Assembly (NCBI GenBank): GCA_016630905.1
Contig: WBMQ01000002.1
Span: forward strand, 2,294,001 to 2,358,000
Direction: 5' to 3'
Length of the DNA: 64,000 nucleotides
Origin: Capillidium heterosporum
Lineage: Eukaryota; Entomophthoromycota; Entomophthoromycetes; Entomophthorales; Capillidiaceae
The position numbers were made by a program, and so were the translations under genes. This document shows, in pieces, positions 33,823 through 45,053 of this stretch (positions are counted from its first letter, which is position 1; each line of letters begins with the position of its first letter). The notes under the pieces were generated by a model that had not been told where the DNA came from, ran no database searches, and was given only the letters and a program-made list of their open reading frames with translations.

Positions 33823-34680
33823 GAGTAGTCATTTTATGGTTGCTATAGAATAGAATAAATCTGAAAATTTATATTTTGGAAGATATGTAATTTAACTTAT
33901 TTACTAACAATTTATATGTAGGTGTAAATTTGTTATGTAAATAAAGCTTACTATAGTTTCTATCGGATAGTGGTGACTCTGTTGAAAGGGATACTGTAGA
34001 TAAATCGCCTACCAAATTAAAATTAGCGATAAATAAAAATTGAAAAGGCATAGCCCTCTCTAACTGGATCACATTAATATATTTCATTTTAAAGGTAAAT
34101 CTTCTCAACTATACTAGTGTTTTAACTCTGTGCTTTTCACTACCTCTCAAGAATCCATCCTCGATTCATACTCGAAATTCATCAAAGTTGCAACACCGCA
34201 TCAAACTTACCCTACGATTAAATAAATCGTAATAGTACTCTGCTATTATTAGAATGTTGGTTCTATCAAAGTGATATAGCTACCTATTATTGGAAGATGT
34301 CCAGTAGAATAAGTTTATATAGTCGAGTTGATCGACTTTTATGGGCTCTCATCGAAGTTTAATTAGGTTTAAGATATATATATACACTCCTGATAGTTGA
34401 AGTAGTTTTCAGTGTAGCTACACCCCTCCTTACAATAAAAGTAGACTATATGACCTCTAAACATTGATTTAAAATCTAGTAGGGATATTAGAACTGCGCC
34501 ATTTATGTTGCCAATTTTTTAGCCTGTATTCTTTAAGTCATAATTGTTGATATGAGTTAAAGATGCTAAAGTGTTGGAGGTGTAGTTGTGCCTTCTAACT
34601 ACATAGAGTTTATGTCTATAGATGGTCGCAGAACGGTAGGAATGGTACAGACCTTTGGGCCTCTTTTAGTAGGAACCTAT
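33823..34680. other. intergenic, AT-rich
   Basis: About 860 bases with the 3' end of the peptidase gene. A 79-residue - strand ORF at 33869 shows no domain. Its right end merges with the decayed gene at 34,680-35,135. Confidence 0.45.
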
Positions 34681-35135
34681 TCGTTGTCGTCCAAGATTAC
34701 CAAGCAACCGAGAGTTTTAGTAGGGTAGGGATACCCTTTATTCAAACTTAAAGGCCGGTAGTCGGTTTCAGTTTTGAAGTAGAATCCTCCATAGACTAAA
34801 GTCCCGTAAACTCCATTGTTACAAAAGTTGCTACTAGATCTTACCATACTGTAGGCGGTTTCCTTTTGAATTCAAGTTGGTTGGGCTTCCTTAAATAATC
34901 GGCTAAGGGTTTTATTGGATTCTGGTATTTCTTTACGATCCATAGGTTTGAATCTCAGGCTGTTGGAGCTGATGTTTTCCCACAGCATCCTTCCTGGAAT
35001 CCTATACTTATATATAAATTTGTGTATCAATATGCCAGTAATCGGCATTTTTGAAAAGTATAGGAAATCTTTGGTTTCAGCTAGTTTGAAGAAGTTGGAA
35101 GTATTGCCAATATGATGGTGATAGTGAGATATGTA
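34680..35135 (-). pseudogene. decayed protein-coding gene, unidentified
   Basis: On the - strand one frame stays open, apart from two stops, for about 150 codons. It reads HIGNTSNFFKLAETKDFLYF, LWENISSNSLRFKPMDRK, SNKTLSRLFKEAQPT, a TGA, then ETAYSMVRSSSNFCNNGVYG, DYRPLSLNKGYPYPTK and LGCLVILDDNE before a TAG. Codon use is like that of genes here. The NNGVYG...GYPYPTKTLG...VILDDNE order faintly recalls the A5-A6 region of adenylation domains (N-x-YG-x, then PYPNTK-x-x-VLD), but I cannot confirm that. No start or end was found. It could also be exons of a live gene joined by introns I did not resolve. Confidence 0.4.
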
Positions 35136-36544
35136 TTGGTAATCGATGATTTAGATAAAGCTTAGAAATAGTAGGTAAGGTAGGAGTGTTAAGTACGCTA
35201 AGAAGCTGGTCTGAAAGAATAGCCTAGAAGAAATTATCTTATGGAGCTGAAGTTGAATTTGGTCGAAGAACAGGTGGTTTGATTCAATTGATACATTGTT
35301 AAGACTGTAAACAGCTGAATTGGCAGATAGATATGTTTAAATATTATATGCAAAGGTAGCATATAGTTTACAATAATTTATCATTTGTTTCAACTATGGG
35401 AGTTTTATATCTTTCTGTAAAAATGGGCTTAATAAACTGACCTAATATGAGAATTAGCTTCATTGAAAAAGTTTGGAAAATTCAAATTCCTCATCTACTT
35501 TGATGAAGTGCTTTATAGATAGATGAAGAGCATAGCCCTGCTTTAAAGACAGAGTTATGTTTCTTCATTACAAAACTGCATGCCTGATGGCGTTTGAAAA
35601 GGTAGTTCATAAAGCTGAAGGTTATAGGTTTTTAATAAGCATCTCAAATGATAGGGATGGAGATTTAAACAGTCGTAATCAGTCATGTAAGCTTTTGAGA
35701 ATGTAACAAAGTTTAATTTCGCCCAGATTTACTCTAGTTGAGTAGAATAATGTCAATTTTTCTGAATATACTACCTTGTATGATGAGTGATCTTGATTTA
35801 TATTATTTATGAAATTTATCTTTGACTTTATGAAAAGGAGTATGCTTTCATAAAATGTAAATCTTCATATTCGACCTCTAGTTTCAAATAAATATCCTAA
35901 ATATATTTAGTTTATAAGGATATTTACACCAACTACATATAAAAGTTCTACGATACTTGGCTATAATCTTATTCCAATAGATTACAAGAAAATATATCAG
36001 ATATTTGAACTAATTTTCAAAGTGAAATTGAAGTATTGAAATCGAATAATCTATTTCGATGGTAGGTAAGGGTTTTATAAAGTTGTAGCTCTTATCTTGG
36101 ACTAGGGGGTTAGAAGCTTGTTTTACGACATCGCCATTTGTGTTCACATAATCTTTTGAAATTATGATATCGACAGATACATTTAGGGATGGAGTGCTTC
36201 GTAAGCTTTGTAAGGAACAGGGAAAAAGGGGTAGCGTTTATACTGCTAGGTAGTTTAGTATGGTGCAATATATCGCTACTTCGTGCACCAAACAGCAGTT
36301 CTAATAGGCACCATACATTTACGCCCTTATTAAAAATCCAAAATATCATAAAAGTCTTTTTAACGCTATTCCTAACCCTTAAGGGAGCACAAAGGATATA
36401 ATATATGCAAAAGCAATAAACAAGTTGTTATTAGGGATGATTTGAGTTTGAATACGTATGCAAAAAGTGTACGTCACTGCAAAATTTATTGACGAAAACA
36501 GTATAAAAGAAGCGATCAAAAGTTAGAACTTGAGCATAATTAAA
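35136..36544. other. intergenic, promoter side of Gln-rich gene copy A
   Basis: About 1.4 kb, AT-rich. Small ORFs at 36110-36349 (-) and 36189-36401 (+) overlap each other and have no domain. The last 50 bases hold the TATA box of the Gln-rich gene (separate entry). Confidence 0.5.
36502..36509 (+). promoter_or_regulatory. TATA box of Gln-rich gene copy A
   Basis: TATAAAAG lies 43 bases upstream of the ATG. The block from GAAAACAG to the ATG is almost the same in the inverted copy B, where the box lies at the same distance. The sequence outside this block differs, so the block is likely the core promoter. Confidence 0.65.
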
Positions 36545-37405
36545 ATGACTTTCTTCAACCAGACTTCTCCCTTAACTCAGCACCACGACCAGGCTCACCA
36601 CGACATTGATCGCAGCGTCTACGGTCAGACCTACCCCCAGGGTCACCAGAGCTACGAGCACCAGCGTCACCACGAGGCCTTCAACCAGGAATCCCAGAAC
36701 CTCCGCAATGTCCACCAGATCCTCGAGCAGGTCCAGCGCTCCCTCCAGCAGGAGACTCAGGGTTACTCTCACCCCCAGAACTCGCGCCAGATCTCTGAGT
36801 TAGTCCACAACCAGACCGAACAGAGCCGTCAGTTGATCCAGCAGGCCATCCAGCACGCCCAGATCCGCAAGCAGCAATCCACCTCCCCCGTTGAGCAGCA
36901 GGTTTACCAGCACCGTGAACAGCAGCTTCACCAGCTCGCCGAGGTCAAGGAGCAGATCCGCCAACTCGTCCAGCAGCGTCTCTACAACCAGGACCACCAC
37001 CAGAACCAGCAGTCCGCTCACCAGGTCATCCAGTTGGCTCAGCGTGCCCAACAAATTACTCAGGAGCTTTTGAGCCAGAACCAGGATCAGCTCCGTCACT
37101 TTGGTCAGCAGTGGGGTCAAGGACAACAATGGGGCCAAGGACAACAGTGGGGCCAAGGTTTATACAACCGCCTCTCTCCCTACGGTCAGCAAGGCCTTTT
37201 CGGTCAAGTCTCCCCTTACGGCCAGCAGGGTTTGTACAACCAGACCTCCCCCTTCGGTCAGCAGGGTCTCTTCAACCGTGTTAGCCCCTTGGGTCTCCAG
37301 GGTATCTCCCAGACCCCCTTCGGTCAGCAGGGTCTTTACAACCAGGTCTCTCCCTTTGGTCAGCAGGGTTTATACAACCAGGCTTCTCCCTTTGGTCGCT
37401 TCTAA
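36545..37405 (+). CDS. Gln/His-rich repeat protein, copy A
   Basis: I do not recognise a family. The protein (about 286 residues) has three parts. First is a His/Gln-rich head (HHDQAHHDIDRSVYGQTYPQ). Second are long Gln-rich amphipathic helices, likely coiled coil (VHQILEQVQRSLQQETQ, LIQQAIQHAQIRKQ, LAEVKEQIRQLVQQR). Third is a tail of three QQWGQG units and then about six repeats of the type SPFGQQGLYNQ, ending SPFGRF. There is no signal peptide or membrane segment. Codons end mostly in C or G (CAG, CAC, GTC, CGT), quite unlike the neighbours, which suggests very high expression. The ATG at 36545 follows a TATA box at 43 bases. The composition is prion-like and could suit a structural or matrix protein (inference). 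Confidence 0.8.
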   Translation: MTFFNQTSPLTQHHDQAHHDIDRSVYGQTYPQGHQSYEHQRHHEAFNQESQNLRNVHQILEQVQRSLQQETQGYSHPQNSRQISELVHNQTEQSRQLIQQAIQHAQIRKQQSTSPVEQQVYQHREQQLHQLAEVKEQIRQLVQQRLYNQDHHQNQQSAHQVIQLAQRAQQITQELLSQNQDQLRHFGQQWGQGQQWGQGQQWGQGLYNRLSPYGQQGLFGQVSPYGQQGLYNQTSPFGQQGLFNRVSPLGLQGISQTPFGQQGLYNQVSPFGQQGLYNQASPFGRF

Positions 37406-38465
37406 GCCTTTGATCCATCCTTATCAGTAAAATTTGATTTGCACTATTAGCTTTAGTTCATTTTATATGCATTTGCTCAAGTGATTTTTTGGCCAAATTG
37501 CTTAGATTAGCAATAGATAAGGTGTACAAATCCTTATTATAAAGCGATTTACACAGCTATATATCTAATAGTTTTTTAATATAGCTATTCCAAATTTATA
37601 TTTTAAACGGCATGTACTATGACTTTTATTAACTTTGAATCAACTAAATGGTTTTAAGATCACTTGTCCTAAAGGCTTTAATCATCAAAGTATATTCTAT
37701 TAGCAAGGAGTAGATAGTTGCTTTAAGACCCTGGTGTAGCACCAAGTTCTTGAAATTTTAATATAGATGGGTGTTAAGATATTTCGTCAAAAAATAACAA
37801 AGGTAGCGGATGGCTGGAGGAAGCCTGGCTTGGTATGAGTTTTAAAAGACGGTGATGGCAGAGGATATATCATACTCGTCTATGGAAAGAAAATAGTATA
37901 CCAAAGTCATTTATAGCAAAGTAAGGCATTCATGTGACAGCTTATTATATACTATAGATTTGGATTAATTTATTGTAAAGCTACTCAAATAGGAAATACT
38001 ATACATACATTTTATTGAGAATCTATATCGATGGATAATTAGGGTATATTAAGTAAGATAAACTGCTTGTGATGTATCTTACCCTTTATTAGTTTCATAT
38101 TCAAATAATTGAAAGCAATATTCATAAATATATATGAAATCTGTAAATTTGATAAATTATTAAAACAATGGCAAATCATACGGACTCTACATTTATAGAA
38201 AACAGAGTTTGAAGTTTAACTATCAAAAGAAGCTATAAGTACTTGATAATCAGCTGCAGTAATAAACTAAAGACGAATTATCAATCTCACAATGTGCTGC
38301 AATAAAGTGTAAATAGACGCATGTTTAACATAGGAACATGAAATTGCAACTATTCAAACAGTAGAAAATACTAAAAGTAAAAAATTGCTATGAAAATAAT
38401 TTAAGGTACCTATAGATATTTGATTCAAGTTCAAAAAATCCTTTCTAAAAACCTCTATCGAAAAT
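37406..38465. other. intergenic between copy A and mS41
   Basis: About 1.06 kb holding two facing 3' ends. AT-rich. The first 60 bases after the stop are related to the 3' flank of copy B. No ORF of note. Confidence 0.5.
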
Positions 38466-38786
38466 TTATTTCTTCTTTAACTTGGGGGGTGACTTGTGCT
38501 TTTTAGTTTTCAGTTGATCGACGCCCAATCTATACTGGTGACAGAAACTAAGTATACTCTTACGCTGTTGGCAGGTGAGACCCTTGGCCTTCATAGATTG
38601 TCTATCTGCCGTAAACAGTTCCTCCCAAGTTTCGAATTTGTCGGCTAGTGCTGTTACCTTGGGTATCCCCTTCAATAATGGACTTTTGACGTCGGCGTAT
38701 AAGCTACGTACCGGGGGGACTTTTGATACCGAACTGTAGCTCCGAGTTAAATTTTGGTTTGCAAATTTGAGTAGGTTGCGGAGCAT
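38466..38786 (-). CDS. mitochondrial small-subunit ribosomal protein mS41 (IGR/Fyv4 type)
   Basis: An intron-less frame of 106 residues. The N-terminus (MLRNLLKFANQNLTRSYSS) has the Arg/Ser-rich look of a mitochondrial presequence. The core KGIPKVTALADKFETWEELF followed by MKAKGLTCQQRKSILSF matches the IGR motif domain of Fyv4/mS41, a helical protein of the mitochondrial small ribosomal subunit. It ends with a lysine-rich tail. The length fits the family. It faces Sec5 across a 287-bp divergent promoter. Confidence 0.8.
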   Translation of the reverse strand: MLRNLLKFANQNLTRSYSSVSKVPPVRSLYADVKSPLLKGIPKVTALADKFETWEELFTADRQSMKAKGLTCQQRKSILSFCHQYRLGVDQLKTKKHKSPPKLKKK

Positions 38787-39073
38787 GATGTTGGGACTCT
38801 TTGCTAGGCTTGAGAAGCTTGGGGTTTGAAACTGGGATTCTAAAATTTTTAGCCTTTGGTTTTTAGTTTAGCAGATGAGAATTGGAGTGATTCATAACCA
38901 ATAGAAGCAATAGATGATTGCATTTAACTTAATATGTTAGGGTGCTTCAACAAGTCTTTTGCAGTTTATCCAATTGTTCCCAATTGATGGTTAGATTCAA
39001 GAGTTGATTTCAATTACAACTACATCACCAACTAAACCAACAATTTGACAACACTACAACACTAATTTCAACT
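38787..39073. promoter_or_regulatory. short divergent promoter region, mS41 / Sec5
   Basis: 287 bases separate the two ATGs, which point away from each other. The region is AT-rich, with CAACTACAT-like repeats near the Sec5 end. No TATA box is clear. The boundaries are simply the two start codons. Confidence 0.45.
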
Positions 39074-42000
39074 ATGGACTTGACAGCAACTTCAAGGTTT
39101 AGTTTATTGAACGTTGAGGTCGGCAAAGAGCAATCGGTAGAAACTCGTAAGCTTATGTAAAAAGCAGTATAATAATTTTGACCTTACAGTTGTCAACTTT
39201 TATAAGCTTGATGATTTCTACAGTACCAGCTGGGACTCCGAACCCACCAACCCTAGTAATGTCGATTTCAACGAAAGCTTTTCACTTAAACCGACAAAGT
39301 CCGAATTGCAGTTTAAAGATCCTTTAGGAATCTATGAGAATAGCAAGTAATAACCTTTCCTATATAATATTTTAATTTTATATTATAGCGATATTCCATT
39401 GGACGACAAGGAGATATTAGCTACAGGTAACAGTTCAATACCGTGTAAACTGAAGTTTAGATCCCAGTCTCTCATTCACCAGTTCCAACTTTGACGCCAT
39501 CAGGTTTCTGAGTACGGTACACAAGTCTACGCCATTTCAGAACCTTCAATCGGGGAAAAGTAAGTTAAAGCTGGATATGGGTGAACGCACCGAATCATTA
39601 CGATCTCTAGTACAGAGCAACTTTGATGCCTTTGTTGCTGCAAAAAACACAGTTGATGGTATTTGTTTTTAAAATTTTAAACTCAAGTCTTTTGTAGATC
39701 TCTACAAGGAGATGATAAACAATGGCACTGATAAGGAAAATGCCTTTGGGACTCGACCTTACTTTCAAACTTTAAAAGGTACCGCTGAATACAACCAAGT
39801 GTTAATATTATAAATAGAGGCGGAGCAACGCAGTCAGGAGGTCTTCGGCCCAATTGTCGAGCGAACTACTAAATCTGAAGTTATCCGATCAACTCTAACT
39901 ACTATCGAGAGATACAAATTTTTCTTCAATCTACCCAACTCGCTTTTAGAATATGCCAAGAATGTAGTATTGCTTATCTAGTAAGTACTAACAAGTTTTA
40001 GTCCAAATATGAGCTGGCTGTCAAGGACTTTAATAAGGGTCAGCAGTTAATTAAGCTGAACAACAACCCTCAACTGGATGGTCTGTTCAACAGCATCTGG
40101 GCTTCGGTTAACTTAAGCTTGGAGAAAGTCAACTTGACCTTGACTCAGAAATTGGATAACCAGTGGCTCGAAATTGACCAACAGATACTCTATATCGGGT
40201 ATATATAATTGAATACGTATATTTACTGATTGCGTGCAGCTACCTCATCCAGCTAGGTTCGAAAGAAGATCCTGTTCTCTACTACCTAAACAACCAGAGG
40301 AACTGGATAATCGACTACATGGTACAGAGCTTCCAGGACCACGCTGAAGCACTAACCGGTAAATTACATTCTTGAATTTTCTAACCTTTAGCCCACTACA
40401 ATGACTACCCTTTACCCGCTAATTGTGGTGAGGATGAGGAAGCAAATTTGCAAATCAAACTCCCACTACACAGGAGTCAACTGGAGCTGTTAGCCAACCA
40501 GAGTGAAGCCAGTTTGGCTGTCAAAGTTGAAAAGTTGCCACAAGCCCTGCCTTTCCAACTTTCAGCTAGACTAGTAAGTAATTTGGCTGAAGTCATAGGC
40601 AAGCTATTACCCGAGTTGCATCGACTATTAGAGACCTTCCAAGCCGATCCAGCCTACCAGGTAACATATACATCAAGAACCATCACTAACGTCTGTCTTA
40701 GGCTCGCTTTGACGGCAGAGATCTGGAAAAAGTTTGGAAGCATATCGTTGAGGAAGTTTTAGCCCTACTTGCCATCACCTTGACTAAGCTGTTCAACGAC
40801 TCGGCCAACCTTAACCTACCCGCATTTAGCAAGACCCCAAACTACGATAAGATCCAGGCCTTGAACCAGCTGGTACTACTGCCTTCACTCCCCGATACCT
40901 GCTGCCTACTGGTGGTGGACCATTATATGGGTAGGTTAGTTACCGATCTGGTCCAGGGATTAGTTACTTTCGAGTTGCTGGTTCAGAATGAACGTTTAAT
41001 CAAGTTCTTCCGCGCACTGGCCCTCAAGCTACGTCTGGACTGTGTTGGCGTGCTTACCGAAGGATGGATCTTGGCTGCCATGGCATTGGATTACCAATCC
41101 AAATCAGGTAACCAGATTGTCACCTCCCAATTCCAGTTCCACCACCGAGTCATCGAACGATTAACGCGGGGCTTCCATCTCATGGAAACTCTTGTACCAG
41201 AGCTACGCCCTGAAGTAAGTGAAAGCTCATAAATATCTTTCTAATATGATTTTACAGGCAGGACCCTGCCATCCTAGAGTCAGCTCTTCCTAGTCTAGTA
41301 GCAGCCAACCTCACGACTTTGGACAACATCCACAAACTTACTTTCAATACCAGTGATGCCTAACTTGGAAGCAGCGGCTGATCAGTGGACTTAACCTATG
41401 CCACCAGTTCTCGGCCAAGTTCCCTGACCTCCAGGCCAAGTTCCGAACCTCCATGAAACTAACCAAGCAGCTCAATCTTGCGGTACATTGAATTTGGACT
41501 TCAAAGTCTAACCCCTATTAGGATGTTAAACTAGCAGCCAAGGCTCTTGACCGCCAGATGTTCGACCAACTTTTACAGCTCAAAGGTCGGCCCATCACCC
41601 AGCTACTCAAATTTGGAACTGACCCTGTAAATTTCAAGCCTAACGGTGACAAATTGCCCATTGGTAAATTAGCTTTCCATTAATGACCCTAAATTTTTCA
41701 ACTATAGAGATCCGCCCCTACCTTTACCAGGTATTGATGACGTTCGTCGATTTACACGCCCAGACAGTGACTTTAACCAAAGAGCTGACCAAACGCACTT
41801 TGACCCAGCTGCTACGTAACTGTGCTACTCAGCTGGTACGTCGCCTACGCCTCTTGGAGCAGGTTGAGCTGTCATTTGGGCTCCAGGTAACTTTACAAAA
41901 TTTAGTTGAACTTAACATGCTTGTAGATCTACGTCGAGTTGAAGTTCTTCCAAACGGTACTGGATGCCTACTTCAACGATGACATCCGGGCCGACTTCCG

Positions 42001-42157
42001 GTTGGCTACTTTTACGTTAACCGAAGGTCAACTTTACAAGTCTCACCCCATCTCCAGTGGCTTGGATACTAACGTCCAGAAGCAAGTGGATCGGGTTGTA
42101 TCTAATGCTACTAAGATGACTCGGGTTCAGTTCGCCTGCCTTTACAGTGGAGTTTAA
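39074..42157 (+). CDS. exocyst complex component Sec5 (one or two frame breaks near 41,360-41,392)
   Basis: Subunit of the exocyst, which tethers secretory vesicles at growth sites such as the hyphal tip. At least eleven short introns; all junctions checked keep frame. The N-terminal part has FYKLDDFYSTSWDSE (Sec5 start pattern), then DPSLSFTSSNFDAIRFL, LDMGERTESLRSLVQSNFDA, FVAAKNTVDDLYKEM and the LPNSLLEYA...YELAVKDFNKG block typical of Sec5. The C-terminus has VDLHAQTVTLTKELTKRTL and IYVELKFFQTVLDAYF, matching the end of EXOC2. In the middle the frame changes: FNTSDA meets TAA at 41361, and LCHQFSAKFPDLQ resumes in another frame. Two one-base skips, at 41361 and 41392, give FNTSDANLEAAADQWTNLC; a single -1 change also fits. 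It is otherwise complete. Confidence 0.85.
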
Positions 42158-45053
42158 GATGTAGTAAAGTTTAATTTCAATAAATTCTTGATGCTTAGCT
42201 ATAACACTGGTTATATATTTTATTAGTCTTGTATTTTATTGCTTTAAGTTTTAGTATTAGTATTTTCCTAATGTATTTAGGACTAATGCATTCTTGAATT
42301 ATATTAAAAATACTTTCATAGTGATACTGATTCATTTCTTTGAATGAATATATTTATAAACTATCCTGATTGCATACTGGGTTTGTATTTCCATAGTTTT
42401 AATGCATATATTCAATACAAAAGTTTATCCCATGTCACATAGTAGAAACACTATTATGGGATACTATCTTTCAATTGATTTAATCAACTTATAAAAGTGT
42501 AATAGCTAACTCAAGTATACAATCTGTTGCTACTTCTCCATATTGCGTGATATAATATAGCTTTCACTGATATATAAGTGTACTTTTATCTATATTGCTT
42601 GCTATTATCATTAGTACTATACGTCCATCTGCATACAATATAAAATGTTGGGGTAGATAGGTGTGCTGCCTAACGTTATTCATAGCACAATGTCCTTTCA
42701 AAATGAAGTTACTACCACGAGTGAAGTAAAGTGACTTTTACCACCTTACTATCAACATATATATCTTTTAGTGCTGTAGCTCACTGTACATTGTAGAAAA
42801 AATCAACTATACTAAAATATAGCAAAACCCCAGCAAAATATACACACCGCCTTGCATAGCGTTACCAGGTGTGTATTTTTAGTTAATTAAATTATGAACC
42901 CAGTAAGAGTGGACCTTAGCTACATTGGTCAAGGATGAAGCACATCACTCCGACACGCTGAAGTAAGTTCAAACTGGAACCTGACAACATGTAAGCCCAC
43001 AACTGGCTTCGATCGGAGTGTGCTTGCATCAACATCCCAAAGTGTAAGCTTGGTGGTTAAAATTTCCGGACATGTCCATCCCAAACAGTTGAAATTTAAA
43101 AATCTCAAGCAAGCTGGTTCCAGTTTTAACTTTGAGGCCAAATAAACTTCCAGAATAACCTCTTATCCATCGTATAGATGTGGTGGATACGTCAACCATT
43201 GGACTCTATTTTAAAATGTTTGGTAAATGCGAATAGGTGGTGGGTGAAGTTTGGGCTAGATTAGGTATAGATTCTGCGCTATAATTAGAATGTGAACACC
43301 CCATTTAAATTGGATGATCGGCTTAAGCATATGTGCCTGTGCTAGTTGCGCCAATTTGACTTTAGGGGTAACTGCATTGGAAATGCCAGCAGTAACCAAC
43401 TTATTCATCTTTGGCTTTTACTTTGGAAATGTAACGTTCAATTTCAGTAGCAGGACATGCTGACTTATGGCTATCTCTCCATCCTATGTTATAAGTTGCT
43501 GAAATAAGTTTAGTGTCTAATTAAAAAGGTTCATTACACATACTTTCTCTATTGAGTTCGACATTTCAATTGAAGTCGATGGATTGTACATCTAACAACT
43601 GTGAAAACATTATAACACCCAACAAAGCCCATATTGGAATAAGTTTGTTGTAGTCAACAAAGAAGCCTTTCTATTAGTTTTAGGATGAAATAGGAAATAT
43701 ATAAATTGGTAGATAATAAAGAAATATCCCTATTACGGATAAAAACTCTGGCCTACATTTTGATTTCGTTGCTTATTGTAGATGGACTACTACTTTGTTC
43801 AAAATTAATTGAAAAGGATGCGTACTATACTTATAAGTAAGCTTATAAAAGCCCTGCACTAATTCCATAGTTAATTTCGAATAGTATACCATTTGAAACC
43901 ACAAAAATCAGTCCAAAAATTCAATATTTTACAGAAATAGCAACTGTTGACTTTCATACCAAAAGGGTAGAACGTGCAATGCAGTCTAAAGTATAAACAT
44001 CCCAGACTAAAAGCTCTCACACCAATTATTTGCTAAAATGAAATTTGAAATGGGATCTCCACCTCAAGTGCGTGCTAAAACAGTAGCTGACCGTTCTCAA
44101 GCTCGAAAATGTTGGGGAATGAAGTGGCACTTTGGGGATGGAGATTCATAGAACAGACTAAAGTTTTAGACACGGTAGTGGGACTAAACTCCACAGCCCC
44201 ACTCCAGACCATCAGTACAACTGACATAGGATTCAAACCTCCAACATCTGGTTTTAGATTAATCCTAGAGGCTTATCACAGCCTAACCGTTAAACTTTTG
44301 CTAAAAAGTTTGCGATTGCTTGGTAACTTTTCAAGATCGCATTTATAGACTACACTAAATTGGGAGCAGCTTAGTATTCGGAAAATTAACCTTAAATTTT
44401 GAACCCAATTCAACGAATAGAATGCTCAAACCCAACGAATCAAAGGTTCGGTTCTTAGTAGTAAGAAAGCTAAGCAACCAAACATTAGTAAAGAAAAGGG
44501 ATACCTGCCTACCGTTTGTGATTAGGACTAGTGGCTTTAGCCTCAAGGCAGCAATGGCGTTCATTTACCTGAATTCTTTACAAAGGATAAGCCTGAACTT
44601 TGTAAAACCAAGTTTAGAAAGATTGACACTCATTAAAGGTAATGAAGTCAAAGAGCTATTTTTACCGATTTGCAAATCGAATGAAAGCTTGGGAATTGGC
44701 AAGATTTTGGGTACCAAATAGAAATCCCAAACGTCAAGCGCATTTGGTACTGGTAAATATTTTTGATCAGCCAATTTCAGACTCCAAGTTATAAATTGGA
44801 AAGTTGAGTTGCCAACAGTGAATCTTGTTCATCACCCCAAAACCCTTTCCATAGTTTGAAAGCCTATATTTTTACACCCACTACGACCAATCCTTTTTAA
44901 ACTTGTGCTGTTAACAGCTCTTTATCTCTTTACTTCTTACTTTTATCCGATTTAAAGTTCAAGGTTAACTTTTCAGTAGATCCTTAGGATCATTTATACA
45001 GCGATTTTACCAACCTAAGACGACAACCTACTTCGACTTTACCAACTTGAACT
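42158..45053. other. long intergenic region with a hairpin
   Basis: About 2.9 kb. An inverted repeat lies at 42836-42880 (separate entry). ORFs of 70-99 residues at 42929 (-), 44109 (+), 44355 (-), 44422 (+) and 44565 (-) overlap on both strands and have no recognisable domain; the region 43,900-44,800 could be gene remains but I cannot support a call. The right end carries the promoter of the Bem1-like gene. Confidence 0.45.
42836..42880. repeat. short hairpin
   Basis: Bases 42840-42848 (ATACACACC) pair perfectly with 42868-42876, and three A-T pairs follow beyond a mismatch. The loop is 19 bases. It lies about 680 bases past the Sec5 stop, so it is probably not that gene's terminator. Function unknown. 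Confidence 0.5.

Noticed and set aside
36572-37156. Long overlapping ORFs on both strands inside the Gln-rich genes (also at 51652-52469)
   Set aside because: They are shadows of a strongly codon-biased gene; sequence in the real frame is kept between copies and has the TATA box upstream.
43900-44800. Cluster of 69-99-residue ORFs on both strands
   Set aside because: They overlap as sense and antisense, show no domain, and neither strand gives a convincing exon chain.
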